Shown: positions 1 through 7,864, counted from the stretch's first letter. The stretch: DNA of 11,570 bases from Prevotellaceae bacterium (GCA_031259225.1 JAIRLT010000024.1:1-11570), one strand, 5' to 3'. Notes: a model not told the origin generated them from the sequence alone. Numbers and translations are program-made.

Positions 1-262
1 CTGTGCCTTTAACATAATGGTGGCTTTTATTCGGGAAGTCTGTTTCGGGAAGTTCTTTTTTCTGAGCGATAGGGTCTGGTATAAAATGTGAAACGTGAAA
101 TTTACTTATTAATACTTGAGGTTCTCGAATACCTGTTCAGTTATAAGCAAAAATTCACGTTTCTCTCTCGTGGAGTTTTGCTTTTATTCAACTGAACAAA
201 ATGAAATTTTCGAGATTTCAAGTATTAGAATAAAAGCACCAATATGTTTTAAGGAACATTTG
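1..262. repeat. Long imperfect inverted repeat upstream of purH
   Basis: Two blocks on the left pair with one continuous arm on the right. Inner pairing: 111-159 is the reverse complement of 169-226, with small bulges. Shared pieces are CGTG, TTTTGCTT, AACTGAACA, TCGAGA and TCAAGTATT, around a 9-nt loop at 160-168. Outer pairing: 1-32 matches 228-262; GAATAAAAGC at 228-237 pairs exactly with 23-32, followed by ACCA and TATGTT. The right arm is almost continuous across 226-228, but the left arm carries about 78 extra bases (33-110). The pairing reaches the window edge and may continue past it. The region is A/T-rich and has no convincing gene. A minus-strand ATG at 13-15 opens only five codons before the edge, so a leftward gene just outside is possible but unproven. 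The repeat may be a structured leader or RNA, or the scar of an inverted duplication. Confidence 0.7.
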
Positions 263-269
263 TTCGGCG

Positions 270-300
270 CAAAGGTAGAAAACTTTTTTAATACTGCAAA
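270..300 (-). promoter_or_regulatory. Leftward Bacteroidota-type promoter
   Basis: Read on the minus strand, TTTG (297-300) is followed after exactly 19 nt by TACCTTTG (270-277) and then CGCC. This matches the Bacteroidota primary sigma-factor consensus, TTTG at -33 and TAnnTTTG at -7. The start site would fall near 263, at the outer end of the right arm of the inverted repeat. The transcript would therefore run leftward through both arms and off the window, divergently from purH. The downstream gene is not visible. Confidence 0.6.
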
Positions 301-342
301 AAAAATGTTCGGAAAAGGGTATTTAATGGTTAATTATGCTAT

Positions 343-426
343 CGCGCCAGCCTAATTCTTAGTTCTTAACTCCTCAGGCGCGTCAGCCGGCTAACCATTA
401 ACCACTAATCACTAACCACTATTTTC
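343..426. repeat. Period-7 minisatellite with GC-rich modules before purH
   Basis: A GC-rich module (CGCGCCAGCC, 343-352) is followed by three degenerate heptamers (TAATTCT, TAGTTCT, TAACTCC; 353-373). A second module (377-391, GGCGCGTCAGCCGGC) is followed by five heptamers (TAACCAT, TAACCAC, TAATCAC, TAACCAC, TATTTTC; 392-426). The same alternation of module and short tandem repeat occurs at 7902-8135. The last heptamer runs into the presumed purH promoter. Confidence 0.65.
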
Positions 427-453
427 AACTTTCAATTAAATGTAGTAACTTTA
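423..453 (+). promoter_or_regulatory. Probable purH promoter
   Basis: TTTC (423-426), a 19-nt spacer and TAACTTTA (446-453) fit the Bacteroidota TTTG/TAnnTTTG layout with one mismatch in each box and the same spacing as the leftward promoter at 270-300. The start site would be near 460, leaving a leader of roughly 35 nt before the purH ATG. It is the best candidate for transcription of purH and perhaps the whole rightward block. Confidence 0.45.
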
Positions 454-493
454 CGCCTTAAAATTATACCTGTATAAAGGTTTTTTATCTGAA

Positions 494-2026
494 ATGAGTC
501 ATACTAAACTTGAAAAAATAAAATCCGCACTGGTTTCGGTTTATCACAAAGACAAGCTGGATACGGTCGTCCGCCTGTTGGATGAATTAGGGATAACCAT
601 TTATTCCACCGGCGGCACACTTGATTTTATAACCGGGTTAGGCGTTAAAGCGCAATCGGTGGAAAGCCTGACAGGCTATCCTTCAATTCTCGGCGGTCGC
701 GTGAAGACGTTGCACCCGAAAGTTTTTGGCGGCATCCTGGCACGCCGCGGTAATGCACAGGACGCGGAACAACTCTCCGGATACGGCATACCACCGATTG
801 ATTTGGTGATTGTAGATTTGTACCCGTTTGAAGAGACCATACGTTCCGGAGCCGGTACACAGGAAATTATTGAGAAAATAGATATCGGCGGTATTTCGCT
901 TATTCGCGCAGCCGCCAAAAATTTTGCCGGTACGTTGATTGTTTCTTCGCGCGAGCAATATCCGGCATTGATTGAATTGTTACAATCCGGCAAAGGCGCT
1001 ACCACATTGGCTACGCGCCGTACCTTTGCGGCACAGGCTTTCCAACAATCGTCGTATTATGATGCGGCGATTTTTAATTATTTCAATGAACAGGAAAAAT
1101 TACCGGTGTTCCAACAATTCCTTACGGATAGCATGCCGTTGCGCTACGGCGAGAACCCGCACCAAGGAGCGCGGTTTTACGGGCGTTTGGACGATATGCT
1201 GGAACAATTGCACGGCAAAGAAATTTCCTATAATAATTTATTGGATATTGATGCGGCGGTAGCGCTCATCAGCGACTTTCCCGAAACAACTTTTGCCATT
1301 TTGAAACACAACAATGCGTGCGGCTGTGCATCGGCTGCGCAGCCATTGACCGCATGGCGCAAAGCCTTGGCGGGCGATCCGGTATCTGCTTTCGGCGGCG
1401 TCATCATTACAAACAAGCCGGTGGATGCGGCGAGCGCCAAAGAAATAAATGAACTGTTCTTTGAAGTAATTATTGCGCCGGACTATTCCGGCGAAGCATT
1501 GGAATTATTGAAAACAAAGAAGAACAGGATAATTTTAGTACTGAAAAATGCCGCTTTGCCGGCGCAGCAATTCCGCTCGTTGCTCCATGGGGTAGCGCAG
1601 CAAAACCGCGACACAGCAGTGGAAACGCCGGATGATTTAACGCCGGTAACAACGAAAAAACCGGCGGGAAAAGAAATTCCCGATTTGCTTTTTGCGAATA
1701 AATTAGTAAAACATTCAAAATCGAATGCTATTGTATTGGCAAAGGACGGGCAGTTGCTTGCAAGCGGCGTCGGGCAAACTTCGCGGGTAGATGCGTTGAA
1801 GCAGGCAATTGCAAAAGCGCAAACATTTGGCTTTTCGTTGCAGGGAGCAGTCATGGCGTCCGACGCTTTTTTCCCTTTCCCCGATTGCGTCGCTATTGCA
1901 CAGGAAGCGGGGATAACGGCGGTAGTGCAGCCGGGCGGGTCGGTCAATGACGAAAAGAGCATCAGCTATTGCAATGAACATAATATAGCGATGGTCACAA
2001 CCGGCGTGCGGCATTTTAAACATTGA
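494..2026 (+). CDS. purH: Bifunctional AICAR transformylase/IMP cyclohydrolase PurH
   Basis: Cytoplasmic enzyme for the last two steps of IMP synthesis: formylation of AICAR by 10-formyl-tetrahydrofolate, then ring closure. The 510 residues match the normal family length. The N-terminal cyclohydrolase domain (about 1-200) shows STGGT (38-42), GGRVKTLHPKV (67-77), DLYPFEETI (108-116) and IDIGGISLIRAAAKN (129-143). The C-terminal transformylase domain shows LRYGENPHQ (216-224), SYNNLLDIDAA (245-255), KHNNACG (271-277; Lys271-His272 correspond to the catalytic pair), DPVSAFGG (295-302), ASDAFFPF (455-462), PGGSVND (480-486) and the terminal TGVRHFKH. The ATG at 494 fits the family N-terminus; no Shine-Dalgarno is seen. 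It heads the block that continues with mreB 210 nt downstream. No truncation or missing key residue was seen. Confidence 0.97.
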   Translation: MSHTKLEKIKSALVSVYHKDKLDTVVRLLDELGITIYSTGGTLDFITGLGVKAQSVESLTGYPSILGGRVKTLHPKVFGGILARRGNAQDAEQLSGYGIPPIDLVIVDLYPFEETIRSGAGTQEIIEKIDIGGISLIRAAAKNFAGTLIVSSREQYPALIELLQSGKGATTLATRRTFAAQAFQQSSYYDAAIFNYFNEQEKLPVFQQFLTDSMPLRYGENPHQGARFYGRLDDMLEQLHGKEISYNNLLDIDAAVALISDFPETTFAILKHNNACGCASAAQPLTAWRKALAGDPVSAFGGVIITNKPVDAASAKEINELFFEVIIAPDYSGEALELLKTKKNRIILVLKNAALPAQQFRSLLHGVAQQNRDTAVETPDDLTPVTTKKPAGKEIPDLLFANKLVKHSKSNAIVLAKDGQLLASGVGQTSRVDALKQAIAKAQTFGFSLQGAVMASDAFFPFPDCVAIAQEAGITAVVQPGGSVNDEKSISYCNEHNIAMVTTGVRHFKH

Positions 2027-2091
2027 CTATTTTTTTATTGACTATAGTCGAAGAAGAATAGAATGAAACATTGTATTGGTAGGAATTAGTT

Positions 2092-2214
2092 ATGGAGGCA
2101 AACTTGGTTCGGGAAATTTTATTACAAAAATCGGTTATTGAAAATGAAGAATTATTAAAAATAATTGTTAGTTCCATCAACATCATGAAAAAAACAATAA
2201 ATTGTAAATTGTAA
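2092..2214 (+). pseudogene. 40-codon remnant, resembles C-terminus of a four-helix-bundle (S23-like) protein
   Basis: A short frame in the purH-mreB gap runs from ATG 2092 to TAA 2212-2214 and encodes 40 residues, with an in-frame TAG just upstream at 2080-2082. The stretch ENEELLKIIVSSINIMKK (17-34) resembles, from memory, the last helix of Bacteroidota four-helix-bundle (23S intervening-sequence/S23-like) proteins, which often end in a similar lysine-rich tail. Nothing upstream in frame supplies the other three helices, so this is probably a decayed fragment and not a working gene. The tail merges into an A/T-rich period-7 repeat (AAATTGT units, 2199-2231) that runs up to the mreB start. 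It could equally be chance coding of intergenic sequence. Confidence 0.35.
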
Positions 2215-2236
2215 ATAATTAAATTGTAAATAAAAA

Positions 2237-3256
2237 ATGGCATTCTCCTTTTTAACACAAGAGTTAGCAATGGACTTAGGTACTGCTAACACTATCATTA
2301 TCCACAACGATAAAATTGTGGTGGACGAACCTTCTATCGTGGCTATCGACCAGAATACCGGCAAGCCTATCGCTATCGGCGAAATGGCGCGGCAGATGCA
2401 CGGTAAAACGCATGAGAACATCAAAACCATTCGCCCGTTGCGCGACGGCGTGATTGCCGACTTTAACGCCGCCGAACAAATGATGCGCGGTATGATAAAA
2501 CTCGTGAGCCCTAAGCATCGCTGGTTTACGCCGAGTTTGCGTATCGTTGTTTGCATTCCTTCGGGAAGCACCGAAGTGGAAATCCGCGCCGTGCGCGACT
2601 CTTCGGAACACGCCGGAGGACGCGACATTTATATGATTTATGAACCTATGGCGGCAGCGCTGGGTATCGGCATTGATGTGGAAGCGCCGGAAGGAAGCAT
2701 GGTGGTGGATATCGGCGGCGGTACTACGGAGATTGCCGTAATTGCCTTAGGCGGTATTGTGTGCAACCAAAGTATCCGCGTGGCAGGCGACGGTTTTACG
2801 TTGGACATCCAGCAATACATGCGGCACCAGCACAACATACGGATTGGCGAACGCACGGCGGAAGACATTAAAATATCTGCGGGTTCGGCATTGTCGGAAC
2901 TAGATAACCCGCCGGTACCTTTTGTTGTTCGCGGTCCGAATTTAATGACTTCTTTGCCGGTGGAAGTGGCTGTAACCTACCAGGAGATTGCACACTGCCT
3001 CGATAAATCACTCATAAAAGTAGAAGCGGCTATTCTTGCGGTGTTGGAACAAACGCCGCCGGAATTATACTCGGATATTGTGCAGCGCGGCATCTACCTG
3101 ACCGGCGGCGGCGCTTTGCTGCGCGGTCTTGACCGGCGATTGACCGAAAAAATAAATATACCTTTCCACATTGCCGAAGACCCCTTGCATGCAGTTGCCC
3201 GCGGCACAGGCATCGGGTTGAAGAATATCGGCAAGTTTCCTTTTTTAATGCGCTAA
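2237..3256 (+). CDS. mreB: Rod shape-determining protein MreB
   Basis: Bacterial actin homologue that forms membrane-associated ATP-dependent filaments and guides the elongasome during lateral wall growth. The 339 residues match the family. Actin-fold nucleotide motifs are present in order: phosphate-1 loop DLGTANT (13-19), TIRPLRDGVIADF (64-76), phosphate-2 loop VDIGGGTTE (157-165), IGERTAEDIK (203-212) and the adenosine motif TGGGALLRGLD (289-299). The N-terminus MAFSFLTQELAMDLG is the usual short hydrophobic leader in this lineage, supporting the ATG at 2237; the second Met (12) would remove it. No clear promoter is visible in the 210-nt gap after purH, so read-through from purH is possible. 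mreC follows after 16 nt. Confidence 0.97.
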   Translation: MAFSFLTQELAMDLGTANTIIIHNDKIVVDEPSIVAIDQNTGKPIAIGEMARQMHGKTHENIKTIRPLRDGVIADFNAAEQMMRGMIKLVSPKHRWFTPSLRIVVCIPSGSTEVEIRAVRDSSEHAGGRDIYMIYEPMAAALGIGIDVEAPEGSMVVDIGGGTTEIAVIALGGIVCNQSIRVAGDGFTLDIQQYMRHQHNIRIGERTAEDIKISAGSALSELDNPPVPFVVRGPNLMTSLPVEVAVTYQEIAHCLDKSLIKVEAAILAVLEQTPPELYSDIVQRGIYLTGGGALLRGLDRRLTEKINIPFHIAEDPLHAVARGTGIGLKNIGKFPFLMR

Positions 3257-3272
3257 ATTTTGAACGCCTTAA

Positions 3273-4097
3273 ATGAATGCTATCTATCGTCTGTTAGTCC
3301 GGTTTCGTGTCACGCTGCTGTTTATTGCACTGGAAGCCGTTGCGTTCTTGTGCATAATCAACAGTAGCTACTATCAACATTCGATAGTGGTCAATTATGT
3401 GCGGCTGGGCAAAGAAATACTGGATGAAAAGGTAAATTCATGGCGTTATTATTTTTCGCTGAAAGAAATCAATGAAAAGTTGGCGCAAGAAAATAATGAA
3501 TTGCAAAACCGCCTGGAATATTATAACCGGCAAGATTTATTAAAACAAGTTACCATGCCCGATACGCTTGGACGCCCTGTCTATTCTTACATTCCGGCGA
3601 CTGTTGCAAGCAATTCGGTCAATAACCTGCATAACTATATTACCTTAAATATCGGTACGGCTCATGGCGTTGTGCCGGATATGGGAGTAGTTGTTTACAA
3701 CGGGTTAGTCGGCACGGTCATTCATGTATCCGAACACTACTCCCTGATCAAATCGTTGCTGAGCGCGAACTGGAGAGTGAGCGCCAAAGTGAAAAAAAGC
3801 GGCGCTTTCGGACCTTTGTACTGGGACGGCGTTAATTACCGCGAACTGATACTTGCCGACATTCCGCAGCACATTCCGGTAGCTATTGGCGACACCATAG
3901 TATCGAGCGGTTATTCTGCCTTTTTCCCGCCCGATATTCCTATCGGTATGGTGAAGTCAATAGAAACGAAGCGAGGCAACTTTTATGAAATTACCGTTAC
4001 CTTGTTTGCCGATTTCAAACAATTACGCTACGTACATGTAGTAAAACATTTATACCAGGACGAACTTAAAGAATTAGCCTCTTTTAATTATGAATAG
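3273..4097 (+). CDS. mreC: Rod shape-determining protein MreC
   Basis: Bitopic inner-membrane protein whose periplasmic domain links MreB/MreD to PBP2 and RodA. The 274 residues are near the usual length. A short cytoplasmic N-terminus is followed by one membrane helix (about 12-30), a periplasmic coiled coil rich in Glu, Asn and Leu (about 45-90) and the beta-barrel domain (about 105-258). Diagnostic segments include ATVASNSVNNLHNYITLNIG (109-128), GVVPDMGVV (132-140), GLVGTVIHVSEHYS (144-157) and DIPIGMV (221-227). It starts 16 nt after mreB, and its last 8 nt overlap the start of mreD, which suggests translational coupling. Identification rests on the fold pattern plus position between mreB and mreD. 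Confidence 0.95.
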   Translation: MNAIYRLLVRFRVTLLFIALEAVAFLCIINSSYYQHSIVVNYVRLGKEILDEKVNSWRYYFSLKEINEKLAQENNELQNRLEYYNRQDLLKQVTMPDTLGRPVYSYIPATVASNSVNNLHNYITLNIGTAHGVVPDMGVVVYNGLVGTVIHVSEHYSLIKSLLSANWRVSAKVKKSGAFGPLYWDGVNYRELILADIPQHIPVAIGDTIVSSGYSAFFPPDIPIGMVKSIETKRGNFYEITVTLFADFKQLRYVHVVKHLYQDELKELASFNYE

Positions 4098-4617
4098 CTC
4101 TTCCCTCCGCCGGCTTTTTATCTTCGTGATAATGGTGTTGCTGCAAAGTTTTATCTTTACAAAACTGCCCTTGACAACGTATGTGCAACCGTGCATATAT
4201 GTTTTATTTATATTGCTGCTGCCTGTCGGGCATTCGAGGATAACCGCATTGTTATGGGCATTTTGTTTGGGACTGTGCGTGGACTTGTTTACATTGGATG
4301 TGATAGGCATCAACACCGCTGTAACAGTAGCGTTGGCATTCATCCGCCCCTATTTGCTGAAATTATTTTTACCCAAAAGCGATATTGATGCTTTTATCAT
4401 ACCAACTTCAAAAATCCTTGGTATACGGCAGTTTTTAGGCTATTCATTCTTATCTTTGTTATTTCACCAAACATTATTTTTCCTTTTGGATGCATTTGCA
4501 TTCTATGACATTTTCCATACCTTGTTGCGAATTTTGATGAGTACGGTATGCAGTGTAATTTTCATATTACTTTTGCAATCCTTATTCCACGAAACCCGCA
4601 AAACCTTGTACACATAA
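4090..4617 (+). CDS. mreD: Rod shape-determining protein MreD
   Basis: Small polytopic inner-membrane protein of the elongasome that partners MreC. The 175 residues contain about five or six hydrophobic segments (roughly 8-24, 34-46, 51-67, 76-94, 115-135, 143-164). The most characteristic part is LGLCVDLFTLDVIGINTA (60-77), matching the family pattern of a glycine and aspartate near the end of one helix followed by a Gly-containing turn. MreD sequences diverge strongly, so the position right after mreC (8-nt overlap) and right before mrdA (3-nt gap) is the strongest evidence. The charged C-terminus (HETRKTLYT) is likely cytoplasmic. Confidence 0.9.
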   Translation: MNSSSLRRLFIFVIMVLLQSFIFTKLPLTTYVQPCIYVLFILLLPVGHSRITALLWAFCLGLCVDLFTLDVIGINTAVTVALAFIRPYLLKLFLPKSDIDAFIIPTSKILGIRQFLGYSFLSLLFHQTLFFLLDAFAFYDIFHTLLRILMSTVCSVIFILLLQSLFHETRKTLYT

Positions 4618-4620
4618 AAT

Positions 4621-6459
4621 ATGAACAACTATTCCAAAAAAAGCACACTGGTTATCGGCGCATTTTTCTTTGTTGCCATGGTGATAGTAGTGCGTTTATT
4701 TTGGATACAGGTAGTGGATACTTCATATAAAGTAACAGCCAGTAATAATGTACTGCGTTACGAAGTAGAATATCCGGCGCGCGGGCTGATTACCGACCGC
4801 AATGGCGTGCTGTTGGTGGATAATCAAACGGCATATGATATAATGGTTGTGGCAAGGGAACTGAAAACCTTTGACACCACTGCTTTTTGCACAATCTTTA
4901 ATATCCCCGTCCAACAATTCAAAGCCACTATAAATGATATTTACCGCCGGCGCCGTTCGCTGGGTTACCAACCGGTGGCGGTAATGAAACAAGCGCCGGC
5001 GGAATACTATGCCGTATTCCAAGAACAGGCATACAAATTTCCCGGATTTTATGCACAAGCCCGTTCTTTGCGGAATTACCCGCGACCTATTGCCGGCAAT
5101 CTGCTGGGATATGTTACCGAAGTGGATACGGCGACTATCAATAAAAATCCTTACTACAAGCCCGGCGACTATATTGGGCGAAGCGGGATTGAAGAAGCTT
5201 ATGAATATTATTTGAGCGGCAAAAAAGGCATCAGTATCTATGTGCGCGACGTACACAACAAAATTAAGGAGTCCTACCGGGACGGCGCATATGACTCAAT
5301 ACCGGTAGCCGGCACAAACCTGATTTGCACGATTGACGGCGACTTGCAGGAATACGGCGAATGGTTGATGAAAAACAAGGTGGGCAGCGTAGTGGCTATC
5401 GAACCGGCTACCGGCGAAATACTGGCTTTAATATCTTCGCCCGGCATTGACCCGCGGCTATTAGTCGGCATTAACCGGAATTTCCAGCGTATGCAATCCG
5501 ACCCGCTGAAACCGCTGTTTAACCGCGCTATTATGTCGCCCTATCCGCCGGGTTCTACCTTTAAAGTGGTCAATGCACTGATAGGACTAAACGAAGGCGT
5601 GGTGTTCCCGCATACACGTTACAATTGTTATCACGGCTACAAAATAGGGCGTGGCGTTGGTTGCCATGGGCATCCTTCGCCGATTGATATGACGCAATCC
5701 ATACAAATGTCCTGCAATGCCTATTATTGCTACGTGTTTCGTGATATTATCGATAATCCGAAATATGAAAGCATCGAACAAAGTTTCGTTCAATGGTGCG
5801 ACTATGTAAGAAGTTTTGGTTTCGGGAAAAAAACAGGCATTGATATTCCGAGCGAGCAATCGGGTTCGCTGCCTTCGGTGCCTTTATATAACCGTACTTT
5901 CGGGGAAAAGCGGTGGAAATCGCTTTCCATTATTTCGCTGGCTATCGGACAGGCGGAACTCGGCTCTACGCCGTTGCAAATGGCAAATCTCGCATCCATT
6001 GTGGCAAACCGTGGGTATTACCACACGCCGCATCTTATACGCGGCATGCAGGACAGTTCGTTTACCGATAAATACAAAGAACGGCATTACACGATGGTGG
6101 ATACGGCTTATTTCCCGGTGGTGGTCGAAGGGATGTACCGTGCGGTGCATGGCGGGGCAGGCGCTACAGCATGGAGGGCAATGATCCCGGGCATTGAAAT
6201 GTGCGGAAAAACAGGTACCGCGCAAAATCCGCACGGCGAAGACCATTCGACGTTCATGTGTTTTGCACCGCGCGAAAATCCGAAAATAGTAATCGCCGCT
6301 TATATTGAAAATGCCGGCTTCGGTGCGACATGGGCGGCGCCGATTGCTTCGCTGATGGTCGAAAAATACTTGAACAAAGAAGTTAAACGGAAAGATTTGG
6401 AAAAATATATACAGGAAAACAAGCCCGTAAAGAAAGAAAAACATGAGGGAAAACCATAA
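4621..6459 (+). CDS. mrdA: Penicillin-binding protein 2 (peptidoglycan D,D-transpeptidase MrdA)
   Basis: Class B penicillin-binding protein that cross-links new peptidoglycan during elongation, working with the RodA glycosyltransferase. The 612 residues fit the family. A single N-terminal membrane anchor (about 9-31) precedes the pedestal/dimerization domain, with YPARGLITDRNG (51-62), YPRPIAGNLLGYV (153-165) and GRSGIEEAYE (186-195). The transpeptidase domain carries all three active-site motifs: STFK (Ser312, Lys315), SCN (364-366) and KTGT (530-533). The sequence PYPPGSTFK around the nucleophile is typical. The C-terminus is a lysine-rich tail (about 585-612). It starts 3 nt after mreD and overlaps rodA by 17 nt, so the partner enzymes are probably co-translated. 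Beta-lactams that target PBP2 should act on it. Confidence 0.96.
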   Translation: MNNYSKKSTLVIGAFFFVAMVIVVRLFWIQVVDTSYKVTASNNVLRYEVEYPARGLITDRNGVLLVDNQTAYDIMVVARELKTFDTTAFCTIFNIPVQQFKATINDIYRRRRSLGYQPVAVMKQAPAEYYAVFQEQAYKFPGFYAQARSLRNYPRPIAGNLLGYVTEVDTATINKNPYYKPGDYIGRSGIEEAYEYYLSGKKGISIYVRDVHNKIKESYRDGAYDSIPVAGTNLICTIDGDLQEYGEWLMKNKVGSVVAIEPATGEILALISSPGIDPRLLVGINRNFQRMQSDPLKPLFNRAIMSPYPPGSTFKVVNALIGLNEGVVFPHTRYNCYHGYKIGRGVGCHGHPSPIDMTQSIQMSCNAYYCYVFRDIIDNPKYESIEQSFVQWCDYVRSFGFGKKTGIDIPSEQSGSLPSVPLYNRTFGEKRWKSLSIISLAIGQAELGSTPLQMANLASIVANRGYYHTPHLIRGMQDSSFTDKYKERHYTMVDTAYFPVVVEGMYRAVHGGAGATAWRAMIPGIEMCGKTGTAQNPHGEDHSTFMCFAPRENPKIVIAAYIENAGFGATWAAPIASLMVEKYLNKEVKRKDLEKYIQENKPVKKEKHEGKP

Positions 6460-7864
6460 CCTGTTTAATAAACTCGATTGGGCGACCATAGGCATTTACC
6501 TGCTATTGGTTTTTATCGGCTGGATAAATATTTACGCCGCCGTGTACAATGAGACGTCACGCAATATTTTTGATTTATCGCAACGCTACGGCATGCAGGC
6601 TATATGGATTGCATCGGCATTGTTTTGGGCGGTAGTAATACTTCTTATCGACACCAAATTTTACCCTGTTTTTGCCTATATTATATACGCAAGCATCATC
6701 CTGTTATTAGCGCTGGTATTGGTGGTCGGGACAGAAGTAAACGGGTCGCGTTCGTGGTTTATTATCGGACCGTTTCGTTTGCAGCCGGCAGAATTGGCAA
6801 AGGTGGCAACAGCCTTGGCTTTGGCGCGATTGATGGGGGCGCAGGGATTTGTACTAAAACGGAAATGGACAATTTTTAAAATAGGCGTGATTATCGGATT
6901 GCCGGTATTTTTTATTTTTTTGCAACACGATACCGGGTCGGCATTAGTTTTCGGTTCTTTTTTAATCATGCTCTACCGCGAAGGATTATCGGGCTGGGTG
7001 GTGAACAGCATCATCTTTGCAGCAATGATATTTATTCTTTCCATCCTTTGGCAACCGGTGTCGGTACTGATGTTGTGCGTCATTACCTGCCTGGTGGTTT
7101 TTGTTATCCGGCGGCGGAAAATTGTACCGGTCATGGTAGCAGCCATAGCGATATTTGTCCCGTATTTTATTATCATAAAAAAGCTGTTCCCCGCACTGGA
7201 TATACATACCCCGCATCCCGATTACATTTTCTTATTCATTTGTGTGGTGATGATGATTTGTGGCGCCATATATGCCATGCGCCACAAATTACGTTATTTC
7301 TGGTATATCTCTTGTTTCTTTATCGGCTCGGTAGCGTTTACCTATTCGGTAGATTACGTATTCGGTACCATGCTGAAACCTCACCAGCGCGACCGCATTG
7401 AAAACCTGCTGGGAGTAAAAGAAGATTTGCAGGGAGCGGGCTACAACGTGCATCAATCGATGGTGGCTATCGGTTCAGGCGGATTTTACGGAAAGGGTTT
7501 CCTGCAAGGCACGCAAACGAAATATAATTTTGTCCCTGAACAAAGCACCGATTTTATTTTCTGTACTGTTGGCGAAGAATGGGGATTTATTGGTTCGTTT
7601 CTGGTGGTCATGTGTTTCTTATTACTGCTTATCCGCTTAGTGATTATTGCCGAGCGCCAGAAGGACGCGTTTGCACGTATCTATGCCTATTGCGTGCTAT
7701 CCATTTTATTTTTTCACTTTGCCATCAACATCGGCATGACTATCGGACTGGCGCCGGTAGTCGGCATTCCGTTGCCTTTTATTAGCTATGGCGGCTCGTC
7801 GTTGTGGGCATTCACTATCTTGCTTTTCATCCTGCTGAAATTAGACGCCGTACGCTGGGATTAA
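6443..7864 (+). CDS. rodA: Peptidoglycan glycosyltransferase RodA (SEDS family)
   Basis: Polytopic inner-membrane enzyme that polymerises lipid II into glycan strands and pairs with PBP2. SEDS motifs are NGSRSWFIIGPFRLQPAELAK (100-120), QHDTGSALV (161-169), HQRDRIENLLG (314-324), GAGYNVHQSMVAIGSGGFYG (331-350), EQSTDFIFCTVGEE (366-379; Asp370 matches the catalytic aspartate) and PVVGIPLPFISYGGSS (438-453). At 473 residues it is about 100 longer than E. coli RodA. The extra part lies between QHDTGSA and HQRDR, roughly 200-305, is mostly hydrophobic and could add several membrane helices. From memory, long RodA proteins are usual in Bacteroidota. The ATG at 6443 overlaps mrdA by 17 nt. It is the last gene of the rightward block; the intrinsic terminator lies about 290 nt downstream. 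Confidence 0.96.
   Translation: MRENHNLFNKLDWATIGIYLLLVFIGWINIYAAVYNETSRNIFDLSQRYGMQAIWIASALFWAVVILLIDTKFYPVFAYIIYASIILLLALVLVVGTEVNGSRSWFIIGPFRLQPAELAKVATALALARLMGAQGFVLKRKWTIFKIGVIIGLPVFFIFLQHDTGSALVFGSFLIMLYREGLSGWVVNSIIFAAMIFILSILWQPVSVLMLCVITCLVVFVIRRRKIVPVMVAAIAIFVPYFIIIKKLFPALDIHTPHPDYIFLFICVVMMICGAIYAMRHKLRYFWYISCFFIGSVAFTYSVDYVFGTMLKPHQRDRIENLLGVKEDLQGAGYNVHQSMVAIGSGGFYGKGFLQGTQTKYNFVPEQSTDFIFCTVGEEWGFIGSFLVVMCFLLLLIRLVIIAERQKDAFARIYAYCVLSILFFHFAINIGMTIGLAPVVGIPLPFISYGGSSLWAFTILLFILLKLDAVRWD

Noticed and set aside
1..88. Open leftward frame reading ...KELPETDFPNKSHHYVKGT to the left edge
   Set aside because: No ATG, GTG or TTG start is present before an upstream stop near 137, and the sequence lies in the inverted repeat and its insertion. 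Only sequence beyond the edge could decide.
1..262. Insertion sequence or MITE with terminal inverted repeats
   Set aside because: The arms nearly meet at a 9-nt loop, no transposase is present, and no target-site duplication can be seen because one end lies outside the window.
116..355. Rightward 79-codon frame with a TTG start
   Set aside because: It begins inside one arm of the inverted repeat, crosses both arms and runs into the GC module. It has no recognisable domain and no promoter in the right place; most likely chance.
1483..1962. 159-codon leftward frame inside purH
   Set aside because: It lies wholly within the well-supported purH coding sequence on the opposite strand, with no domain or context; a shadow frame.
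2023..2049. Sigma-70-like TTGACT...TATAGT before mreB
   Set aside because: The spacing is too short, the format is not used by the Bacteroidota primary sigma factor, and it overlaps the purH stop. The palindrome GACTATAGTC at 2040-2049 is too short to interpret.
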